64,000 nt of DNA. It comes from Stagonosporopsis chrysanthemi (lineage: Eukaryota > Ascomycota > Dothideomycetes > Pleosporales > Didymellaceae). The stretch covers positions 62,001 to 126,000 of the forward strand of contig JAFISE010000010.1 of the NCBI GenBank assembly GCA_022560025.1. The letters run 5' to 3'. Of this stretch, positions 41,347 through 53,411 are shown piece after piece. The notes beneath the pieces were generated by a model. It did no database searches. It saw only the letters and a list, made by a program, of their open reading frames with translations, and was not told where the DNA came from. The first letter of the stretch is position 1. The number at the start of each line of letters is the position of its first letter. Position numbers and translations under genes: made by a program.

Positions 41347-44300
41347 TCAATGATCATCCGCATACCCCTCGTGGTCCTCGTCAGCAAAGAAGCCTCCAAT
41401 AGCACTGGCGTTGTCGACCACGATGAAAGGCTTGCCAGCGGAATCCTTCTCGATGTTGCCAAACAGTCGCATCAGGTCGGCAATTTCGAGGCTGGAGGTC
41501 ATCAATTTAGCTCAAGTCCAGTCGAGAACCAGGGAAACCACTCACTGCTTGGTCTTCTTGCCGTGATCCTCCATCACCTCGTCAATCTCCTGTTGCTTTC
41601 TCTTCTGCATCTCAATGAGGCGCTCGTCTACCGTGTTCTTGACGCACATCCTGCTCATGAACGTCTCGTCCTGCTGGCCGATGCGGAACACGCGACAAAA
41701 CGCCTGCTGCTCCGAAGCCTGGTTCCACCAGGGGTCGATGATGATGACCTTGGAGGCCATGGTCAAGTTGAGTCCAAGGCCACCGCATCGAAGTGATGCC
41801 AGCAGCACCTTCACGTCCGGGTTTTCGGCAAAGTTTCTGATGGCCTTGTCACGACCGCCTAAGCTCATCTTGCCGTGGTACTGTTGTCGCTGTCAGTAGC
41901 GAATGCGGCTACCTGGCGTCAGAGCATACCTGTTCAGCACCCCAAGCCTCCTGCTGGCACACCTTGACAAGGATCCGGATCCTGATTTGAATTAGCTGAG
42001 CTCGAATGACCGAGGAGCTGACTTACATGGCCAGAAATTGCGTGTAGACGATGATCTTGACGTTCGGATTCTCTTCGATCCAGTTGAGGATCTGGGCTTT
42101 GATCGCAAGCGTTTTGGCCGACGGCAAGACCTCCTCACCTCCCAGGCTGAGCCAGTCTTCGGTGATGTCCTCACGATCCATTCGATCCTGCTGTGTCTTC
42201 TTCTTCTGCGCCGTTTTATTGCGAGTTCCACGGCTCGGGCCGAAGAGGTCGTCTTCCTCGTCACAAGGCGTGCAATCAGCAAACGACGAGCCACACGTCT
42301 TGCAGGTCGAGTGCGAATCCCCCTCTTCCGCTGCATTGGCCATCGAATCCTCGTAGCACGACTCACAGAGTAGGTGTCCACAAGATGTCAGCCACAATCT
42401 GCCCGTTTGCTGCCTGTCGCATTCTCCGCACTTGGCCTGCTCCTTCTTCTTCTCCCACGTGTCGCCGTTTGCGAGGCTGTTGACGAAAGGCTTGAAATTG
42501 TAGCTCTTGCCAAAGGCCTTGCCTGAAGAGTTCCGCTTTGCGCCGAGCTCGAACCCGCTCGCTTCAGATTCCGACTCGCCGTCTTGTGGAAGCTCAACGG
42601 GTGCCTCGTCTATCTCGTCATCAACGTCGTCATAAGAAGGCTCGACGTACTCTTGGTTGTTGTTTTTGGCAGCTTCTTCTGCGGCAAGCCTACGTGCTGC
42701 TTTCGCAGCAGACTTCCTCTTCTCTCGAAGCTCGTGAGCTTCCAACTGCTTGCGGATAGCGAGAATGGCGCGACCTTGGTTGCCATCCGTCGGTAGCTTG
42801 GAGACAACAATCTTGATCTTCTCGATGTCTTCACGTTCGAGCAAGTCCCTCATAACAAACTGCAGCATAAGTACGTGTGCGGTCAGCTGTCGAAGACGCA
42901 GTAGCATGACGAGAACATTGCTGTATGACTTTGCCAACGTGCCATTCTCGGATAGCTGATTGATGTTCATGGCGAACCGAACATGCACGATGTTGTAGAT
43001 GCTGCGCTCTACCGAGTTAAACTCGCACCAGTGGGTCATCTGATTCGCTTGCGGCAGCTTCAAGATAGGCGCGTTGAACATTCTGTCGGCGTGGGTGCGG
43101 CGAATCATAAACTGTGATAGGCGCACGAGAAGGCGCTCGACACTCTCTCCACTGCCGCTGCCGCAGTAGTTCTCCTTGAAAATCTTGAAGCTGCCGGTAT
43201 GCGGGACGTTGAGGAACTTGAAATACGGGTACAACTCTTCCAGACCATTCAAGATGGGTGTGCCACTCAGAGCCCATTTGTGGGAAGCCCTGAGAGCGCG
43301 GCAAGCAATTGATGTCCGGGCCTGGTGATTCTTGATTGCTTGGGCCTCATCAAGAACGACGCGCTTGAAGTATATCGCGTGAAGGACCCCGCGACGACTC
43401 TCATAAGTCTCCTTCCACCAGGTAATCTTCTGCTCGGCTGTCTGGCATTCGATAGGTGGAACGTTCTTTGGATACGACTTCATCACCTCGCCATACGTAG
43501 TAAGAATGATGTCGTGTGACTGGAGGGTTTCTATAGCGTGTGTCGAATCGAGGCGGTTGCCAGAGCTGTAACGCATGACCCTCATGTTGCAATTGGTGTG
43601 TTGTTGGATTTCGCTCGCCCACTGGGTCAAAAGCGCAGGACTAGCGACCAAAAGGGTGGTTTTTGGGCCGCTGTCTTTGGTTTTGATCATCGCTTCGCGG
43701 GAATTCACGATGTTGGCTATCTATTGTCAGTATGCATGAGCAGAGAGGTTAGAGGAGGTACTTACCAAGCATCATCAGCGTTTTGCCGAGTCCCATCTGG
43801 TCTGCCATTAGTCCGCCTTTAGGCTCGTGTGCGTCGTTCTCTCGACGACGCATGAAAGCACTTCCCAGCACCTGGTAACCCTTAAGAGAGGTCGCCATGC
43901 CGCGGACTGACCAGTTGCCGTGAGCTGCGATTTTGCACGCGCCCTTACCGTCGAAATCAGTTGAAGCTTGCAGCAGGGTATTCATGTCGTTCCTCGCCTG
44001 CGATTTCTCTTGAAGTGGAACGCTGGCAATAAGCTCTTTCAATGCATCGGCCTTCTTCCTTGTCCGCAGCACAGGCTGATCAGCAGCATCCATGCCAGCC
44101 TGTTGCTCAAATACGTCGGCATTAAAGAGTGAACACGCCTGCTGCGTAGCACGCTCGAGCTCGCGCTTGGCTTTGGCCGTCTTGCGAGGCTTTGTTGCCG
44201 ATTTGCCTGCTCCTTTGGCTCGAGGCGCTCGTGCAGCTTTTGGTTTCGGTGCCTTACCCTTCGCAGAAGACCGTGGAGTCTGGTGTTGCCCGGCGTCTGT

Positions 44301-45518
44301 AGCATCTTTCTTCTTCTTTTTCTTGGGAGCATCCTCGCCTGCCTCAAGCATGACAAGCATAGACTGGTACTCTGAATCTTGGAGCGAAGACAAAGTGGAC
44401 TCCTTCCTAGGCTGATCACCACGGCGTCGTTTTCGTGAGCTGCTCTCGCCGTAGAAGTCACCGTCGGAGTCGTCGGCTGGCTCCTCGGGCTGGAAGTGGA
44501 CTTGTGGGAGAATATCCCGCTCCTCGCCCTCTTCAGCCAACACCAATTCGCGTTGTCGCTTCTTCAGACGAGCTTCCTCAGTACCCACAATCTTCATCCA
44601 TTCAATATCCTGTTGGAAAGGAAGATGCCCGTTGTACTGTTCTTTGATAGTGTCATAATGGCGCTTCTGTCGCTGGAACTCAGCTAAAGCTCGTCTATGT
44701 GCCATGTCAGCTTCGCCGACTTGAACATCATATGTACCGGCCGGAGGGTTGGTGCCACATGTCACGGCATCGAGGTATGCTTCAGGATCGGGATCATGAG
44801 CACTGTTCTGTGGTGTTGCGGCATATTTGTTGTAGGCGTTCTTTCGAGCTTGAGCTGCCTTCTGCATTGCGCGAAATTTGTCGAACATAGAAAGCTTCGC
44901 ATGTGCCCCAACTTGACGGGCAGGTACTTTTGGGTGCTGATTTGGTGCAACACTCGGGCGACGTGCAATAGCGGATGACACGGGAATTGGTGAGGCTGGA
45001 TCGTGCTCCGGGATGAACAGGGACGAAGCGTCATGCATGTCAACATCGTCACGCACAGAGCGTGCAGCCGGAGGATTTGAGCGTTGTGCCACACCCTCCT
45101 GCTCATCTGGAACCTCTTCCATGATGGAATCGTAATCGATCGACTCGTGTGAAGGCCGTTGTGCATGCTGTTCGGGCTTGGAGGTGTCACCAGGATCACT
45201 GGGCTGTGAACCGGAATAGGGTTCGTCCTCGACAGACTGTTGGACGTCTTCATGTTGCTCCTCATGATCGTTTGTCAGCTGACGGGAGCGTTCAAAACCA
45301 GTGATTTGATGTGCAAAGACAGCATCGCGGGACTGAAGGATTGCACGAGCTGCGGCTTCTCCATCGGCGGCCGTGATCTGATCATCTGAGGCGCCCGTGA
45401 AGCTATTCGGCTCCCCGAATTGAGAGTCAAGGGCCTCAATGTCTTTGAACAACTCGTCTGATCGGGCAGAGTCTTCCGCCATCAGTATGATTTGGTTATT
45501 GGGGACCTCGTTACTCAT
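41347..45518 (-). CDS. SNF2-family ATPase with inserted RING finger (Rad5/Rad16/Uls1 class)
   Basis: Five exons: 45518-43766, 43716-42027, 41981-41930, 41880-41546, 41491-41347; introns of 49, 45, 49, 54 nt; 1324 aa. Walker A is DQMGLGKT (about residue 577), just before intron 1; motif II is DEAQ in RVVLDEAQAIKN; then SGTPILNGLEELYPYFKFL. A C4-type/RING module (CGECDRQQTGRLWLTSCGHL through CKTCGSS) interrupts the two helicase lobes, the layout of Rad5, Rad16, Uls1 and HLTF, implying a SUMO- or ubiquitin-ligase-coupled translocase. The C-lobe has SLRCGGLGLNLT, IDPWWNQASEQQAF and CRVFRIGQ; motif VI has Cys and Phe where most relatives have Asp and His. The 580-residue N-terminus is acidic and Lys-rich. 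An upstream TTG frame extension was not used. Which orthologue it is cannot be settled by eye. Confidence 0.9.
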
Positions 45519-46612
45519 CGTGCTGGCTGAGTATCCTGGGTGCAATCGGTCTTGGTTCAAAGGATGGGATGGTACAACTGCGCTGAGTTTGCAAGACGAT
45601 TGTGGGTGAGTAAAGGCAAAGCTGAAGCAGAGCTGTCGACTGTTCTTGAATCAGTTGTGCATGATAAGAGAACTTTATGACATGGACATACTGTAAGGCT
45701 TGCGAGCAGGATGTGGGTAATCTCAAAGCTTAGCGCAACTTTTGAGCTGCTCGAGCTCGAGCTGTGGAAGCCTTAGTACTCCGCGACGGGATTACCAAGG
45801 TAAAAGTGCGAGGCCTTCAAGGCCCAAATGGCTGATATGACTGCAGGGACGTTGTTGGTAGCTGTGGTGGAATTGTAGGGGGTGAGTATGAAGCGCTGTG
45901 AGCTTGTGGTATTGTTGTTGCTGCGCTATGGGCTTGTATGGGCAAGCTTCGTGGGAGACGGGTGTGGGTGGTGGTGAGGTGGAGAAAGTGAGGTCGGCAG
46001 CACCGTGGGCATTCTTATATACCGTTGAGCTCAGCAGCGGATGAGACTAGCCACTAGCGCGCAGCAATAGTAGGGTGAGAGAAGAAGATGGCTGTAGCAG
46101 AAGGGTACTATTCGGTGATATAGATGATGTGTGGTGAGAGTTGGAAGGGACTCGCGAATAGTATGTGGCGAACTGACTGAGGTCATGGGGATGTTGTATT
46201 CGTTGAAGCGCTCCAGACTTATGCAGAGGCTGGCGAGACAGCTTCTGAAACTCATTGTAGTATGCGTATTTCGGTGGTGGTATCTGTGAAGGTCAACAGC
46301 AATGTAAAGTGGGATGGGGAGATGTTACCGTTAGCGTCACACACCTTGCACGAGGGAAGCTATGGACCTGCCATCATGCCTTCCGTGTCACTTGCGATCG
46401 ATGAACTGCTTATGGTTGCTCACTATTGGTTTCCTTGTGATTGAAAAAATATTACATATTGTACAAGGGTATCGAGCATGCGGCAAGAAACTGCAACCAG
46501 ACGGCACGCACACTTCCCTGATGTGCTGCTACAGATAACTGACGACTTGAGAATATGACAAGGTACTGGTAGGAGATAAGGCGACGAATGGAAAACCCGT
46601 GATGAACAATAC
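45519..46612. promoter_or_regulatory. Intergenic region upstream of the SNF2 gene
   Basis: 1,094 bp between tandem minus-strand genes. A TATATAAG-type TATA box on the minus strand (46014-46022) lies about 500 bp before the start, so the 5' leader would be long. T-rich 3' UTR of VCX1 occupies the far end. No gene supported. Confidence 0.45.
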
Positions 46613-48552
46613 TTAACACTGGTTCTCTGCGATCTCAGGGTAGAACCACGCAGCGACAGCAATAATGATGTAACTTGCCATAAGCAAGATACCTTCGAGC
46701 CAGTCTGTGCATTTATTAGCTTGTCGGTACGTGACTTGTGGGTGCAACAATGCTTACGAGACTTTCCATCCTGGATCAGATAGTTGACCAGAAGTACGGA
46801 AACAAAAAGGGTCGCGATCTGGAAGGTGTCGAAATATAAAGTCATGCAGTCCTTGCCCATAATCCAGCCAAGGATGACGATGAAGGGAAAGACGAGCAAG
46901 GCGATTTGCATACTGGAGCCAACAGCGACACCAATAGACAGGTCCATCTTGTCCTTCATAGCGACGGTGACAGCAGTTGCATGCTCTGCGGCGTTTCCAA
47001 CGATCGGGAGGAGGATCAGACCGACGAAAGTAGTAGAGACGCCACCAGTAGCAGTGAGACCGTCAATACTGTCGACCATGAACTCGGAGCAGAATGCGAC
47101 AAGAGTCGTGGAAAGGGCGAGTGTGACCAGAGCGCCGACAACAGATAGAGAGGGTATCTCAAATTCTTCCTCCTCTTCCTCATTGTCGTCAGGGTTGTTC
47201 AGAAGGTTCTTGAGATTGACGCCTCCTCCAGATGCGGCAGCAGTACCAGCGCCAATCGCAGCCACGCCGCGGTTTGCTGCGCCCTCTTCAATCTTGGAAG
47301 ACTTGCGTTTGGGAACCTTTTGGCTCGGGGCATTGTACATGTCGACGTGAGTCTTCAACTGGAACAGAAGATAGCAGCCATACACGATCAGAAGGATGAC
47401 CGCAGTACCGTGCGACAGCTCTTGATTACGCAGAGCATCGCCGTCATCATTGTTGTCCTCGGCGATGGTGTTGTGGAAGACAGTGGGAATGATGAGTGAG
47501 GCGATGCAGAGCGCAAGCAGAGACGCAGCTGTCTGCGCAACGGTGACGTTGAAGAATTGCTCCGGTCGATTCACTCCACCCAGGAAGAAAGACATGCCCA
47601 AGACAAGGAGCAAGTTGGAAAGCATACTGCCAATCAGCGAGGTCTTGACAATGGTGATCTCGTTCTTGATCAGGGCCTGGATCGACACAATCAACTCAAC
47701 AGCATTGCCAAAGGTAGCGTTCAGCAGTCCTCCCATGGTTTCGCCAACTCTGATCGCCAGCTCCTCAGTCGCGTTACTCAGCATAGCTGCCAGAGGTATG
47801 ATCGCGATAAAGTTGATAATGAAGACTGGGACAGGCTTGAGACCGGCGTAGAACACAGCAAATCCCACAGGGACGAAAATGAGTAAGACGTTGATCCAGG
47901 CTCCAAACAGGACGAAGCGGATCTGCTGCCCAACTGGGATCTTCCTCTTGTGCGCCTTGCGCTTGCGCTCTTCTATAGAGAGATCATCGGATTCTTGGTT
48001 CGCGAAAGTTTCGTCGTGTTCGTCGTCGGCCTCCTTCCTGAAAAGCTTCTTGAACTTGCCGCGCTTCGTCACACCGCCTATTGAGCCGACAGCAGTGGCA
48101 TCACTTCCATCTCTTACGTCACTGTTTGTCTGGTTCGTGGCCTCTGTATCTGCGGTGGGTGGTGTTCCTGTAAAGCTTTTGTCGTTGTAAGCTGTCGTTG
48201 GCGAAACCTCGACAGGGTCTGTCGTATGATGATGTGGCCCACCAAACTCTTTGGCGGCTTTGGTACTCTCTAGACGTCTCTGTTGTTCAATATCTGTCAT
48301 CTGATCGGCCTCGGACCGTGTGCGTTGAATGTTCTCTTCATCTCCTACGACCACCTGGTCCCTTGATCGTACCCTGGCGAATGGATTGTAGTTCATAGCT
48401 CCATTGTTACCACCTTGCGACGCGGCGCGATGCGCCTGCCTCCTCACTGAATCTATCATGATTGTTAGTTGTCGTGATGAGGGAGGTGTTGTGGCTGTGT
48501 GACTTCGATGCAGCTGACAACGAGCCGGAGATGGGCAGATCCACTTACGCAT
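46613..48552 (-). CDS. VCX1: Vacuolar Ca2+/H+ exchanger (CAX family)
   Basis: Loads Ca2+ into the vacuole using the proton gradient made by V-ATPase. Exons 48552-48549 (only ATGC), 48452-46758, 46704-46613; introns of 96 and 53 nt; 596 aa. The two CAX signature repeats are visible: GNAVELIVSIQALIKNE (Gly250-Glu254) and GNAAEHATAVTVAMKDK. About eleven membrane segments are separated by an acidic loop (DDNEEEEEEFE). The N-terminus is about 170 residues longer than yeast Vcx1 and basic/Ser-rich, as in filamentous fungi. The last exon supplies the final helix (LLMASYIIIAVAAWF). The start is unusual: the first coding exon is four bases, chosen because the upstream frame otherwise opens only with TTG, and donor, branch and acceptor (GTAAGT, CTAAC, ATAG) are canonical. 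Confidence 0.92.
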
Positions 48553-50161
48553 TGGTACAGGTCTTGTAGGTAACTCGGCCGACGTGGATATCCTGGTTAG
48601 GAAAGAGGTTCTGGAGAGACGTTCCACTGTGGAGGCTGTGGAGCTCAACCGTAAATAAATGTGCTTGCGTGAGACTCTTGGAAGAAAGCTTGTGGTCTCG
48701 GCAACACTAATGGGAGCGAGAACAGTTGGACAAGCTACTGCTCAGCGTTTGGCGGTCTTTGAATGAGCGAGATCCGGGGTAGATAGCGCAAGTGGAAATG
48801 ATAGAATAGGAGCAGAGGACTGTGCTGCCTAGTCACTTTGTGTTATAAAGGTGCCTTGAGAATGGACAGACGGCAAGAAAGGGGACACAAGCGACGTAAT
48901 TAAAGCCTGTCTGATCGACTCGTTGCAACACACGTAACTGTGGCTGATTGTCTTCGTACGAGCGAATTGGGAGGCGAGTTTGGCCTCAGCCACAGCTCTG
49001 GAGACGTCTAATTTGCAAGCTCACGGCAGTGCTGTCTAGCGCGAGCGAAGGAACTCAAATCAGCATCAACGGAGACAGGACACCGATGCTTGCTCCACGG
49101 CATTTGCGAGCTGCAGTGCGTACACGTCACGATCTAACCATCATCAAGCAAACCAAGGGTTGTGCTCAAGAGCTTGAACGAGGCTTGGCTGGCTGTCAAG
49201 CAAGGAAATTTGAGTGCAAGCGGCTGGGCGGTGACACCATCGACGCGGCACAAACGCTTGATCCAATCAATCCTTACGTTCCGAGCCACAGTTATTCATC
49301 CTCGAATCAACGGATACTTCGTGCTGTAAAGTGCTGGTTTTCTGGTTTTCTTGCGCTCTTATGATACAGTAGATCGTCAAAGGTGTTCTGGGCTTCGGTG
49401 CCCATGCCGTCAAATTGTTGTTTGCCGACAGTTACGCAGCCCGTGAGGTGGCACGCGGCTAATGAGGCCGACAGGAAGCCGGGCGTTGAGCAGTGCATTT
49501 GAAGGCCGTGGTTTTCAGGGTACGATAAGTGAGGTGTGAAGAAACTAAAATTGAACAGCGCGCAGCTGGGCTCGCGGCTGTCTTATGTAGCTCTCATGGC
49601 AACACGGCAAGCACACGGCTACACGGCTTTCTGCTTCAAGCTTACGAAAGTAAGCCGCGGAGGTGTTGGGGTTATCTAGCAGCGCTCCTCATCGTAAAAA
49701 AGATGGGGCAGAGCAGTCCGGCGTTGTGCTGGCGCAGTAGCTTGGGTTTACTCAGCTGTCCGAAGTCAGCTTAGGCGACAACAGATACCGTAGTTCTGAG
49801 ACCACTGAGTACTTCACAGACCTTCCGTGGAGCTATCGACGAAGTTACCCTAGCTGAATCTCGAGGGCTTAAGGCCGCTCCTTTGCTACATCAGTAATGC
49901 GTATGCGCTATAACGTATTTGCACTGCACATGCAGTACAGTCTTCATTTTGACTCTGGAATATTGCGACAACGACTTGATCGTCAATTCCAAGATATAAT
50001 ATTTGGTTTGCCAAGTACAATACATGCATCCTACTCTGTTCGTGCATAGACAAAACGCCGACGCTTCCATTTCCCAACGCCTTATCCATCATCAACGTGA
50101 ATTCGTGTCTGCGGACCAGTGCAGCCTTCGTCCGCCGGTTTGCAGAAGCAAACGTATAGGC
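48553..50161. other. Intergenic region, no gene seen
   Basis: 1,609 bp between VCX1 (start at the left) and the Pmp3-like gene (end at the right). The largest frame (48948-49364, plus) lacks an ATG start and any similarity. No repeat or transposon remnant recognised. Confidence 0.5.
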
Positions 50162-50766
50162 TTATGGGTTCTGCACCTTGTGATCACCCTTGATGACGTC
50201 CGCATAAGTTGGCGGCGGCCCCTCAGGCTGACTGCCGCTTCCCTCACCCCCAAGATGCTGTGGCGCATTGCCCGGACCGCTGGCGCTCTTGTCGTTAGCG
50301 CTCTTGCCGCTCTTCTTGGGGGCGTTCTGATTCGTGACGCCAGACTGCTGCCCTGGGAACTGTCTGCCATTTGGCTGCTGCTGCGGTACGGTGCCGTAGT
50401 TCATGCCGCCCTGCTGACGTGCCGGTCCTGTATGCGAAACGACATAGTATGTAGTGCCCTGGCGACCGCCTTCGTCGTCGGGCACTGGGCCGTAGCCGTC
50501 ATATTGATCTGGATTCTGGAGGATGATGTACCAGGCGTGGAGCAGGCCGGGGAGGAAACCGAGGCAACAAAGAGCGATGTTGATGAGGGATTCGGCGGAG
50601 CACACACCGCGCTTCACCCACACTGTTTGCAAATAAGTATATGTTTATAGGTAATAGGAAGGCAAAGGTCATCGCAAATGTCGGTGCCTGAAGTGGTGAT
50701 TCACATACCTCCGATGGGTGGGAATAAGACGCTGAGGAGCATCAGGAAGCAGTCGGCGCCGCACAT
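50162..50766 (-). CDS. Pmp3/RCI2 (UPF0057) family membrane proteolipid with PPxY tail
   Basis: Exons 50766-50709 and 50622-50162, 86-nt intron, 172 aa. The first 55 residues form the whole Pmp3 domain: two hydrophobic hairpins (CADCFLMLLSVLFPPIGVWV... and LINIALCCLGFLPGLLHAWY) joined by KRGVCSAE. Pmp3-type proteins sit in the plasma membrane and affect membrane potential and cation tolerance. Classical members are about 55 aa; this one adds a 115-residue hydrophilic Gly/Gln/Asn-rich tail ending in PPPTYADVIKGDHKVQ, a PPxY motif of the type bound by Rsp5/Nedd4 WW domains. The splice restores FPPIGVWVKRGV, so the start is well supported. Confidence 0.9.
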
Positions 50767-51058
50767 AATTACGGTATGCAAGGGTACGGCAAGTGGATGT
50801 GTCGAAGTATTCAAGGATCTGTGGATTGCAGTGCTGAGGTGGGGATGTAGGAGTTGCAGTTGCCGCCTGGCAGACGACCAGTCGTGATTCCCATCGATGA
50901 CGCACGTGTGTGGCTTAGACCTCAGCGCCACACCGCAGTCGATTCAGTATCTGCGGGTATGAAAACCATCACGAAGGAACTGGAATGGATGACTGAACAT
51001 CGTCTTGAAGCATTGGTTGATTTTAATTTCGTTTTGTTCAGACCTAGATCTGATCTTG

Positions 51059-52334
51059 CTACTCTTTGCCGCCCAAGTACCGGTATACGACAGAGAAGTC
51101 TTTTCCTTTGCAGTCTGGCGCTTCCTCTGCCGCTTGGTAGAGCTCTCTGGCCGCCTCGCCTAGCGCAAGCTTCACATTTGCTTCTTCAGCGGCTTTAAGA
51201 GCGAGCTTCAGGTCCTTGTTCGCCAAAGCAACTCCAAAGCCTCCCTCGTAACCTCTGCTTGCAGGCGAACCCTCGATGACACCAGGTACCGGATTGTTGA
51301 CCTCACTTGGCCAGCACTTTCCGGTACTGATGTTGATCATGCCGGCGAGCGCTTTAGGATCGAGCCCCCACTTTATGCCCATGCTCATAGCTTCTGCAGT
51401 TGCAATGTTGTTGAGAGCCAAGAGATAGTTGTTCGCAAGCTTGCCCTTGAGTCCTGCGCCTTGTTCGCCAAGGTGCAGCACCCGTCGACCCATCAAAGAC
51501 AGCACTTCAGTTGCACGGTCGACAGTTTCAGGTGCTGCGCCGATCATGAAGGTAAGCGTGCCAGCTGCTGCGCCAACGACACCACCAGACATGGGAGCGT
51601 CGATGAACTTTCCTTGACCAGTCGAATGCGCAACTTCGGCGACACCAGCAGAGGTCATAGGATCGATAGTGGATGTGTCAATGAAGAGACGTTCCTTATT
51701 CACAGAGCTATCTGTGAGGAGCGTAGCAGGCTCAAGCATAGCCTTGTATACGGCCTTGACATGCTGGGGCTCTGGCAAAGCAGTGATGATTACTTCCTGT
51801 TGACAGTCAGTCTCATGACCTCCAACGTGTTGTGACCAGATATGGGTACGTAGGTTTGCATCAGAGGATTGGCTATTAGTGTAAAATCAGGGAAAGAACC
51901 ACAAGTGGCCCCAACTTAGATCATATAATTTTGGAAAAGGAAGATGTTTCATCATGCAAGTCGTGGAAGAAAGATAGGTGGAACATACAGCTTTCTCGGC
52001 AATTTCCCGAACATTCTCAGCGACTCGGACGCCATTAGGGTTCTCCTCCAGGAACTTCTTGGAGGCAGTGGTGTTGACATCATGGACGAAGAGTGTGTCT
52101 TCAGCTGGGACTTTTGCTCTGAGGTTCTTAGCCATCGAGTAGCCTGGCATCAAAATTAGCGAACTGCGACGATCATGTGAGCTTGCTCGAAGACCTACCC
52201 ATGCGTCCTAGACCTATGAAACCCCATGTAGCTTGCAAATCGCGCGTGCTTGAAAAGCATCTTCGCGAGGTCTGACGCCCTGCAGACGTCGCAATCCGCC
52301 TCAGAGGTGTTGACACTGCTGTGATCGTCGGCAT
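51059..52334 (-). CDS. 3-hydroxyisobutyrate dehydrogenase, mitochondrial
   Basis: NAD-dependent enzyme of valine breakdown (3-hydroxyisobutyrate to methylmalonate semialdehyde). Exons 52334-52199, 52143-51989, 51796-51059; introns of 55 and 192 nt; 342 aa. Residues 1-33 are an Arg/Ser-rich presequence (RRCFSSTRDL). The Rossmann motif GLGRMG is at 41-46, followed by EVIITALPEPQHV, the substrate-site DAPMSGGVVGAAAGTLTFM and the catalytic-lysine helix (GAGLKGKLANNYLLALNN). The C-terminal helical domain is complete. Intron 2 (51988-51797) is the longest intron in the window; retention would end the protein after about 34 foreign residues. Confidence 0.93.
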
Positions 52335-53411
52335 TGTGAATGTCGAATACTAAGGTCGGCTACGCTGGTGGGTGGGCGTTGCAGCATGCGAGCTGTACTG
52401 CGGGCCGGCGGCTGTTGTCGGTCTCCGCATCCTTGGTATGAGCCGGACCTGGTCAACCGAGGTCGCGACTCCAACAAGAGGGCGGCTCTAGCTACGAACC
52501 CGCCGTATGCATTGCCGTGTTAGGCGTTTGCTATCGTAGTGAGAAGTCAGCTCGCGCCGAAGCGCAGCTAGGACCTGAAAATCAAGACATGATGTTGTTG
52601 ATGGAGGAAGGAAACGTAGAAAGGTTTTGTGGGATTTTTTTGCAGCAGCGGCCCGTGCTCCAAGCTAGCGATTAGAGCTGCTCAGACTCACGATAGCAGA
52701 CCGTGAAGATCTCCAATGACCTTTGACTGGATCTTGGAGAAGGTCTAAATTCAAGGCACAAGCGCCATCGACAGCATGGTCTGCCCTTATGTTGGCACGC
52801 TGAAACACTGTTCCCCAGGCCCTCAAATCGCTCGAAGCCTTGGCCGAGGTTCGATTGGACAGCTTCAACGGAGGCTTTCACAGAAGATCAGCGTTGCTCT
52901 TGTAAAACAACAGTCTATTACAGGACTATGTTATTTTTTAGTGTTGATAGACAACAGTGCAGCATCACCTGGATGCCTCCTAACTACCACTTGCAGCTGT
53001 CAAAATCGTAGCCTGCAGTACTGGCTTCCTTTCCGCCGCACAGGCTCTCAGTGGCCCTTCTTGAACGCCTCATCAGCGCCAGATTCCTCTGCTGGCTTCA
53101 GAGTACTGTTCAAAGCACGGAATGCACTATGGCGGTGGTAGTAGAAGTCGATGGGATGCATCCATCGTGATCCCCCATCCGGAAACGTTTTGAGAATCTT
53201 CTTACACGGCGCAGGTTGAATAGAGATGTCCTCATTCTTAACCTGGAGGTAGTCATTAGTCACGCGTGATCCGGATTTCTTCAGCCATAGTGCCCAGGAG
53301 TAATGCTGGTCGTCCACGTTGTGCAACGATATTGCTGGGTATCATGTTGTATCTTCTTAATGACAGCAGGTAACGCGAACTCCAAGACGATGCTTGCTAA
53401 ATCCACTTTTA
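52335..53411. other. Intergenic region with an orphan open frame
   Basis: 1,077 bp between RPC37 and the dehydrogenase. The minus frame 53326-53048 (about 93 codons) is open but begins without an ATG and has no recognised similarity; it might be a decayed exon or a missed small gene. Confidence 0.4.
53048..53326 (-). other. Orphan open frame without ATG
   Basis: About 93 codons, WALWLKKSGSRVTNDYLQVK and WMHPIDFYYHRHSAFRALN among them; composition looks protein-like (W, Y, H content) but there is no start codon and no clear upstream exon. It follows RPC37 by about 90 bp in the same direction. Could be a remnant, an exon of an unseen gene, or chance. Confidence 0.25.

Noticed and set aside
48948..49364. 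138-codon plus-strand frame in the VCX1/Pmp3-like gap
   Set aside because: Begins without ATG, no conserved motif or splice structure.
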